A stretch of 21,260 nucleotides of DNA from an uncultured Bacteroides sp. (GCF_949298305.1 NZ_CASFWU010000046.1:1-21260); one strand, 5' to 3'; positions 6,372 through 14,190 are shown, numbered from the stretch's first letter. Notes: generated from the letters alone by a model not told the origin. A program made the numbers and translations.

Positions 6372-6442
6372 AAAAAAGAGTTGAGAACAGAGAATTGAGA
6401 ATTGCCGTTTAAAGTAACTCTCAACTTTCAATTCTCAACTCT
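6372..6442 (-). terminator. Hairpin with T-run between rpsB and tsf (attenuator-like)
   Basis: Arms at 6377-6387 (AGAGTTGAGAA) and 6432-6442 (its exact reverse complement) enclose shorter related pairs (TTGAGA with TCTCAA). On the minus strand the stem is followed by TTTTTTG (6371-6377). It starts 12 bases past the rpsB stop and precedes tsf, so partial termination here would lower EF-Ts relative to S2. The GAATTGAGAATTG-type sequence is repetitive and may be a small intergenic repeat. Confidence 0.6.
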
Positions 6443-6454
6443 CTTTATATTAAG

Positions 6455-7291
6455 TTAAGCCTCTTCGTCTTCCTTCATGAAAGCGGCAGCCTTGGATGCA
6501 TTGATAGCTTCCTCGTCAGACTTGTCGAGTCTTGCCTTGGTAGCTTTCTTCTTGCCCTTTGCGGCAGGAGCCTCACCGGCAGCTTCCATGTCCACCTTTT
6601 CAGCCTTACGTTCTTCCAGACCTTCCTGCATAGCGGCGCAGCAAGCGTCGAGGATGACTTCTACAGACTTGGTAGCGTCGTCGTTAGCCGGAATTACGAA
6701 GTCGATGTTAGTCGGGTCAGAGTTCGTATCTACGATACCGAATACGGGAATACCCAGACGGTTAGCCTCACGAACTGCGATATTCTCCTTCATTACGTCG
6801 ATAACGAACAGTGCGGACGGCAGACGAGTCAGGTCAGCGATAGAGCCCAAAGTCTTGTCCAGCTTGGCACGCTGACGGGAAATCTGCAGGATTTCTCTCT
6901 TTGACAGGTTAGAATAAGTACCATCGTTAGTCAGCTTGTCGATGGTAGCCATCTTCTTCACAGCCTTACGGATAGTCGGGAAGTTAGTCAACATACCACC
7001 CGGCCAGCGCTCGATTACATAAGGCATATTCACAGAGGCAGCCTTGTCGGCAACCACCTGCTTGGCTTGTTTTTTAGTAGCAACGAACAGGACTTTCTTT
7101 CCTGATTTGGCGATTTGCTTCAAAGCTTCAGCAGCTTCGTCAATCTTAGCAACCGTCTTGTTGAGGTCAATGATATGAATACCATTGCGCTCCATGAAGA
7201 TGTAAGGAGCCATTGCGGGGTTCCACTTTCTCTTCAGGTGACCGAAGTGGCAACCGGCCTCCAATAATGTATCAAAATTTGTTCTTGACAT
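6455..7291 (-). CDS. rpsB: 30S ribosomal protein S2
   Basis: uS2, a late-assembling protein on the back of the 30S subunit between head and body, needed for S1 docking in many bacteria. The 278-residue product opens MSRTNFDTLLEAGCHFGHLK and contains the S2 signatures WNPAMAPYIFMERNGIHIID, RWPGGMLTNFPTIRKAVKKM, LTRLPSALFVIDVMKENIAV and GIPVFGIVDTNSDP. The last 50 residues are a charged tail, Lys-rich (KGKKKATKARLDK) then acidic, probably disordered. It is 192 bases after rpsI, with a structured leader between, and I see no -7 element there, so transcription probably comes from the rplM promoter. Confidence 0.97.
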   Translation of the reverse strand: MSRTNFDTLLEAGCHFGHLKRKWNPAMAPYIFMERNGIHIIDLNKTVAKIDEAAEALKQIAKSGKKVLFVATKKQAKQVVADKAASVNMPYVIERWPGGMLTNFPTIRKAVKKMATIDKLTNDGTYSNLSKREILQISRQRAKLDKTLGSIADLTRLPSALFVIDVMKENIAVREANRLGIPVFGIVDTNSDPTNIDFVIPANDDATKSVEVILDACCAAMQEGLEERKAEKVDMEAAGEAPAAKGKKKATKARLDKSDEEAINASKAAAFMKEDEEA

Positions 7292-7366
7292 TGTCTTAGT
7301 TTCTTTAAATCGTTTACTTTCTTTTTTGTTTTTCTAAACCAACCGCCGGGTAGCCTGTATTTCAAG

Positions 7367-7396
7367 AGTCCCGGTAGTTTAGATGCTAAACGTACC
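7367..7396 (-). promoter_or_regulatory. Structured leader of rpsB, possible ribosomal-protein autoregulatory RNA
   Basis: The minus transcript reads GGTA-C-GTTTAG-CAT-CTAAAC-TACC (7396-7373), a 10-bp stem with one bulged C. CCGGGACT follows, overlapping the stem's 3' side (7374-7367). The spacer around it (7292-7483) also has CTCGTAGACTG twice and AAGTTAAC twice. S2 represses its own operon through its leader in other bacteria; that this hairpin binds S2 is inference. Confidence 0.45.
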
Positions 7397-7483
7397 CAGT
7401 CTACGAGGTTATCAGTTGACAGTCTACGAGCCAAGCGACTTATAGACACGTTAACTTGTCCACTTGTTAACTTATGTAACTGA

Positions 7484-7870
7484 TTAACGTTTACTGAACT
7501 GGAATCTACGACGTGCTTTCGGACGTCCCGGTTTCTTACGTTCAACAGAACGCGGGTCGCGGGTCATGAAGCCTTCAGAGCGCAGAGCTGCCTTGTCTTC
7601 AGGATTAATCTTCACCAATGCGCGGGCAATAGCCAGGCGGAGAGCCTGAGACTGGCCTGTGAAGCCACCGCCGCAGAGGTTCACCTTGATGTCATATTTC
7701 TCGGCTACGCCCAGCTTGTTCAACGGTTGCTTAACCACATACTGCAGAATGCTTGATGGAAAGTACACTGCGAGGTCTCTTTTATTAATAGTAATCTTTC
7801 CAGTACCTTCGCTTACGAAAACACGCGCAATTGCGCTTTTACGTCTGCCTAATGCATTTACTACTTCCAT
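7484..7870 (-). CDS. rpsI: 30S ribosomal protein S9
   Basis: uS9 lies in the 30S head; its C-terminal tail reaches the P-site tRNA anticodon loop. The 128-residue product has the usual length. It opens MEVVNALGRRKSAIARVFVS (family start GRRKxAxARV), contains VNLCGGGFTGQSQALRLAIA (the GGGxxGQxxAxRxgIaRAL signature) and ARALVKI, and ends in the highly conserved basic tail RPKARRRFQFSKR that contacts tRNA. It begins six bases after the rplM stop, so the two are co-translated from one mRNA, the near-universal L13-S9 pairing. Confidence 0.98.
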   Translation of the reverse strand: MEVVNALGRRKSAIARVFVSEGTGKITINKRDLAVYFPSSILQYVVKQPLNKLGVAEKYDIKVNLCGGGFTGQSQALRLAIARALVKINPEDKAALRSEGFMTRDPRSVERKKPGRPKARRRFQFSKR

Positions 7871-7876
7871 TATCTA

Positions 7877-8338
7877 TTATTTAAGTGCGTTAATATCAAT
7901 CATTTTCGGGTTCTGAGCCTCGTGTTTGTGCTCGCTGCCGGCATATACATACATATTACCCAGCAATTTGGCGCCCAGCTTGTTCTTGGGCAGCATACCC
8001 TTTACAACTTTTCTCAGCAACTTGTCATCACCGTTCGGCTTTGCCTGCAAGCGGGCAGGGGTGATTTCTCTCTGACCACCGGGATAACCTGTATATGACA
8101 GATAAACCTTGTCATTCCACTTGTTTCCGGTCATTTTCACTTTGTCGGCATTGATAATGATGACATTATCGCCACAATCTACGTGAGGAGTAAAGTTAGG
8201 TTTATACTTTCCTCTCAACAGTTTCGCAACTTTTGCGCCCAGACGGCCCAACACCTGGTCGGTAGCGTCAACAATGACCCATTCTTTAGTCACTGTGGCC
8301 TTGTTTGCAGAAATGGTCTTGTAACTTAAAGTATCCAC
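7877..8338 (-). CDS. rplM: 50S ribosomal protein L13
   Basis: uL13 is an early assembly protein of the 50S subunit. The 153-residue product has the family core: WVIVDATDQVLGRLGAKVAK near the start, then LLRGKYKPNFTPHVDCGDNV, VKMTGNKWNDKVYLSYTGYP, and the signature KVVKGMLPKNKLGAKLLGNM followed by YVYAGSEHKHEAQNP. It is the first gene of rplM-rpsI-rpsB-tsf. The promoter at 8466-8496 is one of the clearest in the window, and about 120 bases of leader precede the ATG, enough for an autoregulatory RNA. No anomalies. Confidence 0.98.
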   Translation of the reverse strand: MDTLSYKTISANKATVTKEWVIVDATDQVLGRLGAKVAKLLRGKYKPNFTPHVDCGDNVIIINADKVKMTGNKWNDKVYLSYTGYPGGQREITPARLQAKPNGDDKLLRKVVKGMLPKNKLGAKLLGNMYVYAGSEHKHEAQNPKMIDINALK

Positions 8339-8459
8339 TCTTAATTCTTTTTTAAATGTTACTACTAAATGTTTTTCTTCACCACGAATCAGCAGTCCCG
8401 GACAAAGAACGACTAACCCGCTATGAATTAATTGCTTATCCTTTTTTTAGATAATAATC
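8339..8459 (-). promoter_or_regulatory. Long leader of rplM, candidate L13 autoregulatory RNA
   Basis: The promoter at 8466-8496 predicts a leader of about 120 bases. The 3' half is AT-rich; the middle contains GTTAGTCG...CCGGGACTGCTGA. CCGGGACT (8401-8394) with TGA two bases later also occurs in the rpsB leader (7374-7367). Ribosomal-protein leaders have been proposed for Bacteroidia; that this is one is inference from length and position. Confidence 0.4.
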
Positions 8460-8465
8460 GGCTTG

Positions 8466-8496
8466 CAAAGGTACTGATTTTATTAGAACTGACAAA
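8466..8496 (-). promoter_or_regulatory. Promoter of the rplM operon
   Basis: On the minus strand TTTG (8496-8493), a 19-base spacer, then TACCTTTG (8473-8466): full matches at both elements and canonical spacing for the Bacteroides TTTG/TAnnTTTG consensus. Start of transcription is expected near 8459. Confidence 0.88.
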
Positions 8497-8749
8497 CCTT
8501 TTTTTCTTTTTTTCTAATAGAAGTCAGTGGTATACTGTCATTTCCCCTATCCGGGATAAGTCGGAAGCCCGATTCCAGGAGGAAGACATTTCACACCATT
8601 TATTCACCTGTTTCCTACCCAGCAAGGCCGGCCAGCGGAACGAACGGGCACGGTGTACAGGCCATCCAAACACGTCAAACGGACGACATACATACGGCGT
8701 AACGGGCCCATTTACCAACTCCCAAAGCACAAGTACCACCGGAACGGGC

Positions 8750-8787
8750 CGAAAAGAAAGAGGATGCACCCCGTTGGGTACATCCTC
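8750..8787 (-). terminator. Intrinsic terminator downstream of the DUF4488-like gene
   Basis: On the minus strand GAGGATG pairs with CATCCTC (8787-8781 and 8766-8760) and an inner ACCC/GGGT pair extends the stem around one mismatch. TTTCTTTTC follows. It lies about 100 bases past the stop of the gene at 8891. The rest of 8497-8890, apart from this hairpin, shows no convincing gene or other element. Confidence 0.75.
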
Positions 8788-8890
8788 CTGCAACTTTAAT
8801 CTCACAAATTCGGAATGCACAAAGTGACGACTTCCGCCCGCCTCCCTACTCTTCCTATTCAAGAGGTGCATTCCGGCACGTATTCTCCGC

Positions 8891-9382
8891 TCAACGAACA
8901 ATATCTTCCGGGAATTTGTCCGGCATCACCACCCGCTTCCAGGTCTCGTGGAACCAGCAGTTCAGTTCGTTGCCGTTCAAGTCGTTCTTGATGAAGAACT
9001 TCAGATAAAGGATGTCGTCGTCACCCAGCTCAAACTCCAGAATATTATCCTTGTTGTCCAACATCGGAAGATGGATGTTCTTCTCAATACTTTCCTTGTA
9101 GCTGTTGTCCGTCAATTGCTCGTAGGTGCCATAACCGGTAATGATGGCATCCGAACCCGGTATCAACGTAAAGTTTATGATACGTCCGTCGTCGCTGAGA
9201 ATCTTGAACGTATTGCTGGGTTTCAAGGCGCCCGGCACATCAGCCGACTCCGACACGTAGTGGCACAACTGCCAAATGCCTTTCAAAGGCGCGGGTTTAA
9301 AATTAGGTTTGTCCTGAGCAGTAGCCCCTGTTACCGCCAGCAGCAATACTGCCAACATGGTAAAGAAAAAATGCCGTTTCAT
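8891..9382 (-). CDS. Secreted DUF4488-like protein
   Basis: A 163-residue exported protein. The N-terminus MKRHFFFTMLAVLLLAVTGA then TAQ is a standard signal peptide, with likely cleavage near residue 22. The mature part begins with a Pro/Lys-rich linker, then LKGIWQLCHYVSE, FKILSDDGRIINFTLIPGSD, ITGYGTYEQLTDNSYKESIE, LEFELGDDDILYLKFFIKND and WFHETWKRV. The GxWxL opening and alternating strand pattern resemble the lipocalin-like DUF4488 proteins of Bacteroides, of unknown function; the family name is from recall. It has a single transcription unit: a -7 element upstream (9425-9432) and a terminator downstream (8750-8787). Periplasmic or surface location is likely. Confidence 0.85.
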   Translation of the reverse strand: MKRHFFFTMLAVLLLAVTGATAQDKPNFKPAPLKGIWQLCHYVSESADVPGALKPSNTFKILSDDGRIINFTLIPGSDAIITGYGTYEQLTDNSYKESIEKNIHLPMLDNKDNILEFELGDDDILYLKFFIKNDLNGNELNCWFHETWKRVVMPDKFPEDIVR

Positions 9383-9424
9383 ATTCTATAAGATTTTAGT
9401 TAACGATGTTCAGTGTGTTTGTCA

Positions 9425-9432
9425 CAAATATA
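9425..9432 (-). promoter_or_regulatory. -7 element for the DUF4488-like gene
   Basis: The minus strand reads TATATTTG, a full TAnnTTTG match about 43 bases before the ATG at 9382. No TTTG lies at the expected distance upstream. Confidence 0.55.
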
Positions 9433-9466
9433 AAGACAAATTTTGGAAAAATGATATTTTAGGCAC

Positions 9467-9502
9467 AAAAAAAACTGCACAATTCTTGAATTATGCAGTT
9501 TT
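9467..9502 (-). terminator. Intrinsic terminator of asnS
   Basis: On the minus strand AAAACTGCA (9502-9494), one mismatch, AATTC-AA-GAATT, one mismatch, then TGCAGTTTT (9479-9471) forms a long stem, running straight into eight T (the A-run 9467-9474). It is about 70 bases past the asnS stop and just upstream of the next gene's promoter. Confidence 0.88.
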
Positions 9503-9570
9503 TACTTTTAAATCCATACCCAAGAAGCCTCAATGCCTCCTTCCGGCAGCAGATTCGCCGTCTGAGAGCA

Positions 9571-10974
9571 TCAGAATTCAGCGTTGCGCGGTGTACGGGG
9601 GAAGGGAATTACGTCACGGATGTTGTTCATACCCGTCACGAACAGCAGAAGACGCTCAAAGCCAAGTCCGAAGCCCGAATGCGGACAGGAACCGAACTTG
9701 CGGGTATCCAGATACCACCACATATCCTTCATCGGAATGTTCAGCTCCTGAATACGGGCCAACAGCTTGTCATAGTCGGCTTCACGTTCGGAACCGCCGA
9801 TTATCTCGCCAATCTTCGGGAACAGCACATCCATGGCACGCACGGTCTTGCCGTCTTCGTTCTGCTTCATGTAGAAGGCCTTGATTTCTTTCGGATAGTC
9901 CGTCAGGATAACGGGACGCTTGAAGTGTTCCTCCACCAGATAGCGTTCGTGCTCGGAAGCCAAATCAACCCCCCAATAGACGGGGAACTCGAACTTGTGC
10001 CCTCCGGCAACGGCCTTTTCCAGAATCTCGACACCTTCGGTATAAGGCAGACGCACAAAGCTTTCCTTCAGCACTCCCTGCAGACGCTCTATCAGTCCCT
10101 TGTCGAACATGTCGTTCAGGAACTTCACGTCATCGTAACAGTTGTCCAATGCCCACTGCACACAATATTTGATGAACTCTTCGGCAAGGTCCATGTTGTC
10201 GGTGATGTCATTGAAAGCCACTTCCGGCTCTATCATCCAGAACTCGGCCAAGTGACGCGGCGTATTGGAGTTTTCGGCACGGAAAGTGGGGCCGAATGTA
10301 TAAATGGCGCCCAGCGCCGTAGCGGCAAGCTCGCCCTCCAGCTGTCCGGAAACGGTCAGACTGGTCTGCTTGCCAAAGAAATCATCGTCGTAAATGATGG
10401 AACCGTTCTCATCCTTCTTCAGGTCGTAAAGGTTCTTGGTGGTCACCTGGAACATCTGCCCGGCACCTTCGCAGTCCGAAGCCGTAATAATAGGCGTGTG
10501 GAAATAGAAGAATCCACGTTCGTGGAAAAACTTGTGAATGGCAATGGCCATGTTGTGACGAATGCGGAACACGGCACCGAAAGTGTTTGTACGGGGACGC
10601 AAATGGGCTATTTCACGCAGGAACTCCATCGAATGTCCCTTCTTCTGAAGAGGATATGTATTGTCGCAGGTTCCCAGCACTTCAATCTCCCGCGCCTGGA
10701 TTTCGGCCTTCTGGCCGGCACCGACAGATTCTGTCAGCACACCGTTCACACTCAGGCAGGCACCGGTTGTAACATCCTTCAGCACTTCGTCGTCAAAGTT
10801 GGCCAAATCTGCCACAATCTGTACATTATTGATTGTAGAACCGTCGTTCAGTGCAATAAAGCCTACTTGTTTGCTACCTCTGCGGGTACGCACCCAGCCT
10901 TTCACGTTGACCATTGCGCCAAAGTCATCGCGCTTCAGCAGGTCCACAATTTTTGTTCTACCAATTTTCTCCAT
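9571..10974 (-). CDS. asnS: Asparaginyl-tRNA synthetase
   Basis: Class IIb enzyme that charges tRNA-Asn with asparagine using ATP. At 467 residues it has the normal length. The N-terminal OB-fold anticodon-binding domain includes VNVKGWVRTRRGSKQVGFIA and LNDGSTINNVQIV. The catalytic domain shows motif 2, FGPTFRAENSNTPRHLAEFW followed by MIEPEV, and motif 3, GFGLGFERLLLFVTGMNNIR followed by DVIPFPRTP. The long central region (GKQTSLTVSGQLEGELAATA) is typical of AsnRS and AspRS; the HLAEFWMIEPE form and NTPRHL favour Asn. The gap of 175 bases to rluB upstream holds GC-rich hairpins (see 11038-11061) and no clear promoter, so read-through from rluB is possible. Confidence 0.97.
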   Translation of the reverse strand: MEKIGRTKIVDLLKRDDFGAMVNVKGWVRTRRGSKQVGFIALNDGSTINNVQIVADLANFDDEVLKDVTTGACLSVNGVLTESVGAGQKAEIQAREIEVLGTCDNTYPLQKKGHSMEFLREIAHLRPRTNTFGAVFRIRHNMAIAIHKFFHERGFFYFHTPIITASDCEGAGQMFQVTTKNLYDLKKDENGSIIYDDDFFGKQTSLTVSGQLEGELAATALGAIYTFGPTFRAENSNTPRHLAEFWMIEPEVAFNDITDNMDLAEEFIKYCVQWALDNCYDDVKFLNDMFDKGLIERLQGVLKESFVRLPYTEGVEILEKAVAGGHKFEFPVYWGVDLASEHERYLVEEHFKRPVILTDYPKEIKAFYMKQNEDGKTVRAMDVLFPKIGEIIGGSEREADYDKLLARIQELNIPMKDMWWYLDTRKFGSCPHSGFGLGFERLLLFVTGMNNIRDVIPFPRTPRNAEF

Positions 10975-11037
10975 AATCTTATCGTATTTTTTAAGCCTTC
11001 ATTCCGCATCCGGAAGTTCTTCCGACACGGACGATAC

Positions 11038-11061
11038 GGATGCCCCGGGGCAGGCACATCC
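11038..11061 (-). other. GC-rich hairpin between rluB and asnS
   Basis: GGATGCC...GGCACATCC with the perfect palindrome TGCCCCGGGGCA in the middle. It resembles the terminators at 5287-5311 and 8760-8787 (GGATGTG...CATCC) but has no T-run on either strand. The flanking bases also contain GGAAG-TT-CTTCC and a GCATCCG/CGGATGC pair. It could be a weak terminator or a stabilising structure. Confidence 0.4.
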
Positions 11062-11149
11062 TCACCGCCGGCACCAATCCGCATCGCCCATATCTGAAAA
11101 CATCCGAACAGTCAATCAGACCTTCTTCTTTATTGTATTAAAATATTCA

Positions 11150-12634
11150 TTATTCAAACGACCCCATGCGCAAGAAGTTCACCTCCTGTTCGGTCAGGTA
11201 CCGCCAGTCGCCGCGGCGCAGTCCTTTCTTGGTCAGACCGGCAAAGTAGACACGGTCCAACTTCACCACTTTGTAGCCCAACGACTCGAAGATGCGGCGG
11301 ACAATGCGGTTCTTGCCGGAGTGTATCTCGATGCCGATGTCGTTCTTCTTGTTCTCGTCCGTATAGCTGATGGCATCGGCATGTATTTCGCCGTCATCCA
11401 GCTGTATTCCGGCGGCTATCTGCTCCATATCGGCCTTGGTGAGGTTCTTGTCCAGGTGCACGTGATAGATTTTCTTCTTCAGGTACTTGGGATGGGTCAG
11501 TTTGGAAGCCAGGTCACCATCATTCGTCAGCAGCAGCACGCCTGTCGTGTTACGGTCCAAACGTCCTACCGGATAAATACGCTCCTGGCAGGCTCCCTTC
11601 ACCAAATCCATCACCGTACGGCGTGCCTGCGGATCGTCCGAGGTAGTCACCGTATCTTTCGGCTTGTTCAACAAGACGTAGATTTTACGTTCGATGTTCA
11701 CCGGCTGGTCGTGGAACTTCACCTCGTCGCCGCGCTTAATCTTGGTGCCCAGTTCGGTCACCACCGTTCCGTTGACAGACACCACGCCGGCCGTAATGAA
11801 CTCGTCGGCCTCGCGACGCGAGCACACGCCTGCATTGGCCAGATATTTATTCAGACGAATCGGCTCGTTCGGGTCAACGAACTGTTCCTTGTATTCTATC
11901 TGCTTCTTCTTGCTGTACTTTGCATTCGGATCGTAATCTGCCGTCCGGCGACCCGGCCGGTTATTGTTGCCCCGTCCAGCCATGCCCGGCTTGCCGCCGT
12001 TCGGATTAAAACGTGGACGTTGCGGACGGTCGCCCTGGAACGGACGTTGCGGGCGGTCACCCTCCTCGGCATTCGGATTGTAGCGGGGACGCTGCGGACG
12101 CAACGAATAGTCCTCGTTCTCGCTGTTATAACGCGAATGATAGGGACGGTCGCCGCCCTCAGCATTCGGATTGAAGCGGGGACGTTGCGGACGCTGCGGG
12201 CGGTCTTCGCCGGCACCGCTGTAACGCGGCCGATAGGGACGGTCGCCGCCTTCGGCGTTCGGATTGAAACGAGGGCGTTGCGGACGCTGCGGGCGGTCTT
12301 CGCCGGCACCGCTGTAACGCGGCCGATAAGGGCGGTCGCTTCCATAAGAGCGGTCGCTATTGTACGGACGGTCTGTATTGTAAGAACGCTGCGGACGGTC
12401 GGCATTTTCAGCATTCGGATTGAAACGCGGACGATGCGGGCGGTCGCTGCTGTAGGCGCGCTGCACACGCTCACCGTTTTCGTTGTTAAATCTCGGGCGA
12501 TAAGGACGATCGCCATTTTCGCGGTTGTAAGACGGACGGCTGTAGTTTCCGTCAAATTGATTACCATCACGGTCACCACCAGAATTCTCCGCTGAGGAAA
12601 AAGCATCACGCCATGTTTCGTTTTCTGTACTCAT
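11150..12634 (-). CDS. rluB: RluB-type 23S rRNA pseudouridine synthase with long repetitive N-terminal tail
   Basis: A 494-residue protein in two halves. Residues about 1-250 are low-complexity, rich in Arg, Pro, Asn, Asp, Tyr and Gly, built from imperfect repeats such as DRPQRPRFNPNAEGGDRPYR; residues about 103-165 contain two nearly identical 31-residue units. The second half is a normal RsuA/RluB/E/F enzyme: an S4 RNA-binding domain from about 258 (IRLNKYLANAGVCSRREADE), the catalytic VGRLDRNTTGVLLLTNDGDL with Asp360, and KNRIVRRIFESLGYKVVKLD then RVYFAGL. The likely target is the helix-89-region uridine modified by RluB (E. coli U2605); close paralogues are possible. The Arg-rich tail probably binds RNA non-specifically and is disordered (inference). 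No clear promoter is seen; a hairpin lies upstream at 12736-12754. Confidence 0.9.
   Translation of the reverse strand: MSTENETWRDAFSSAENSGGDRDGNQFDGNYSRPSYNRENGDRPYRPRFNNENGERVQRAYSSDRPHRPRFNPNAENADRPQRSYNTDRPYNSDRSYGSDRPYRPRYSGAGEDRPQRPQRPRFNPNAEGGDRPYRPRYSGAGEDRPQRPQRPRFNPNAEGGDRPYHSRYNSENEDYSLRPQRPRYNPNAEEGDRPQRPFQGDRPQRPRFNPNGGKPGMAGRGNNNRPGRRTADYDPNAKYSKKKQIEYKEQFVDPNEPIRLNKYLANAGVCSRREADEFITAGVVSVNGTVVTELGTKIKRGDEVKFHDQPVNIERKIYVLLNKPKDTVTTSDDPQARRTVMDLVKGACQERIYPVGRLDRNTTGVLLLTNDGDLASKLTHPKYLKKKIYHVHLDKNLTKADMEQIAAGIQLDDGEIHADAISYTDENKKNDIGIEIHSGKNRIVRRIFESLGYKVVKLDRVYFAGLTKKGLRRGDWRYLTEQEVNFLRMGSFE
12188..12328. repeat. 93-bp in-frame tandem duplication within the rluB tail
   Basis: The 48 bases 12188-12235 recur exactly at 12281-12328, a period of 93 bp or 31 codons, with high similarity across the rest of the unit. 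Shorter, more diverged versions of the same motif extend through about 12000-12480. Frame is kept, so copy number could change without breaking the gene. Confidence 0.85.
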
Positions 12635-12735
12635 TTGTTTGTTCGAATAAAATTAGACTTTGGCCTCACGGCCTGTTATATTTGTTTTCAACGTGGAGGA
12701 ATTACCTCTTTCCCCTAAACAAGCGACACCCGTCG

Positions 12736-12754
12736 GTTGTTTGCAGGAAACAAC
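12736..12754 (-). other. Small hairpin upstream of rluB
   Basis: GTTGTTT (12736-12742) and its reverse complement AAACAAC (12748-12754) around a 5-base loop. It sits right after the purB terminator on the minus strand and about 100 bases before rluB, so it may add to termination or lie in the rluB promoter region. Confidence 0.4.
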
Positions 12755-12803
12755 AAAAACGCCCTGAAAAAAGCAATTCCTCCTAAAAACAGTCTTTCAG
12801 GGC
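12755..12803 (-). terminator. Intrinsic terminator of purB
   Basis: On the minus strand GCCCTGAAA (12803-12795) pairs with TTTCAGGGC (12769-12761), nine perfect pairs with further A-T pairs inward, then GTTTTTG (12760-12754). The stem begins ten bases past the purB stop. Confidence 0.85.
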
Positions 12804-12812
12804 TCCTGCTCG

Positions 12813-14159
12813 TCAGATTCCCGTATAGGTATGCGGAGTGATTACCCGCAGTTCCTGCTTCAGGTTTTCGCTGACATCCAGTCCTTCGATAAAATTCCTG
12901 ATAGACTCTTCTGTGATAGCCTGGTTGGTGCGCGTCAACGCCTTCAGGGCCTCGTAGGGATGCGGATAGGCCTCACGGCGCAGGATGGTCTGAATGGCTT
13001 CGGCCACTACGCTCCAGCAGTTGTCCAGGTCGCGGCAGATGGCCGTTTCGTTCAGCAGCAGCTTGCGCAGTCCCTTGAGCGAGCTTTGGATGGCGATGAC
13101 GATGTGTCCGAAAGGCACACCGATGTTGCGCAGCACCGTCGAGTCCGTCAGGTCGCGTTGCAGGCGCGACACGGGCAGCTTCACGGCCAGATGCTCCAGA
13201 ATGGCGTTGGCCATGCCCAGGTTGCCTTCGGCGTTTTCAAAATCAATGGGGTTCACCTTGTGAGGCATGGCACTGGAGCCCACCTCGCCCGCCTTGATTT
13301 TCTGCTTGAAGTATTCCATCGAAATATATTGCCAGAAGTCGCGGTTCATGTCAATCATTATGGTGTTGATGCGCTTCATGGCATCGAAGATGGCAGACAG
13401 GTTGTCGTAATTGGAAATCTGCGTAGTGTATTCCTCGCGTTCCAGCCCCAGCTTTTCGGACACGAAACGGTTGCCGAATGCCTTCCAGTCATATTCGGGA
13501 TAGGCCACATGGTGCGCGTTATAGTTGCCGGTAGCGCCGCCGAACTTGGCTGTCACGGGGCAAGCCTTCAGCACGGCAAGCTGACGCTCCAGACGATAGA
13601 CGAACACATTGATTTCTTTTCCCAGACGGGTAGGCGAAGCTGGCTGGCCGTGCGTCTTGGCCAGCATAGGGATGTCAGCCCACTCTTCGGCATACGTGCG
13701 GAGCTGTGCTATGAGCTCCTCTATCTGCGGATAGTAGACATTGTGCAAAGCCTCCTTTACCGAAAGGGGAATGGAAGTATTGTTGATGTCCTGCGAAGTC
13801 AGCCCGAAGTGGATGAATTCTTTATAGTCATCCATTCCACCCAGCTTGTCGAATTCTTCCTTGAGGAAGTATTCCACAGCCTTCACGTCGTGATTGGTCA
13901 CGCTCTCGATGTCCTTGATGCGTTGCGCGTCGGCCTCCGAGAAGTTCCGGTAAATGTTTCTCAAGGTTTCGAACACAGCCTTGTCCACGCCTTTCAGCTG
14001 CGGCAGGGGCAGTTCGCACAGGGTGATGAAATATTCCACTTCCACCTGTACACGGTATTTGATCAGGGCAAATTCGGAAAAATAGTCGGCCAAAGCCTCC
14101 GTCTTTCCACGATAACGGCCGTCAATCGGAGAGATGGCGGTAAGTAAATCCAGTTTCAT
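12813..14159 (-). CDS. purB: Adenylosuccinate lyase
   Basis: PurB acts twice in purine synthesis: it removes fumarate from SAICAR to give AICAR and from adenylosuccinate to give AMP. The 448-residue product has the normal bacterial length and the fumarase/aspartase superfamily fold. It starts LDLLTAISPIDGRYRGKTEA. TSQDINNTS and KTHGQPASPTRLGKE hold conserved active-site residues including the general acid His, and GSSAMPHKVNPIDFENAEGN is the flexible signature loop with the catalytic Ser. The rest, such as SRLQRDLTDSTVLRN, is standard. It is a single unit with a -7 element at 14191-14198 and the terminator at 12755-12803. Confidence 0.97.
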   Translation of the reverse strand: MKLDLLTAISPIDGRYRGKTEALADYFSEFALIKYRVQVEVEYFITLCELPLPQLKGVDKAVFETLRNIYRNFSEADAQRIKDIESVTNHDVKAVEYFLKEEFDKLGGMDDYKEFIHFGLTSQDINNTSIPLSVKEALHNVYYPQIEELIAQLRTYAEEWADIPMLAKTHGQPASPTRLGKEINVFVYRLERQLAVLKACPVTAKFGGATGNYNAHHVAYPEYDWKAFGNRFVSEKLGLEREEYTTQISNYDNLSAIFDAMKRINTIMIDMNRDFWQYISMEYFKQKIKAGEVGSSAMPHKVNPIDFENAEGNLGMANAILEHLAVKLPVSRLQRDLTDSTVLRNIGVPFGHIVIAIQSSLKGLRKLLLNETAICRDLDNCWSVVAEAIQTILRREAYPHPYEALKALTRTNQAITEESIRNFIEGLDVSENLKQELRVITPHTYTGI

Positions 14160-14190
14160 ACGTCGTATTCAGTTGATAATTATCAGGCTG

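Noticed and set aside
7234..7545. Minus-strand open frame of 103 codons across the rpsB leader
   Set aside because: It overlaps the starts and ends of rpsB and rpsI in another frame and contains the leader hairpin; no homology seen.
8524..8901. Minus-strand open frame of 125 codons
   Set aside because: It overlaps the terminator at 8750-8787 and has no family resemblance or promoter.
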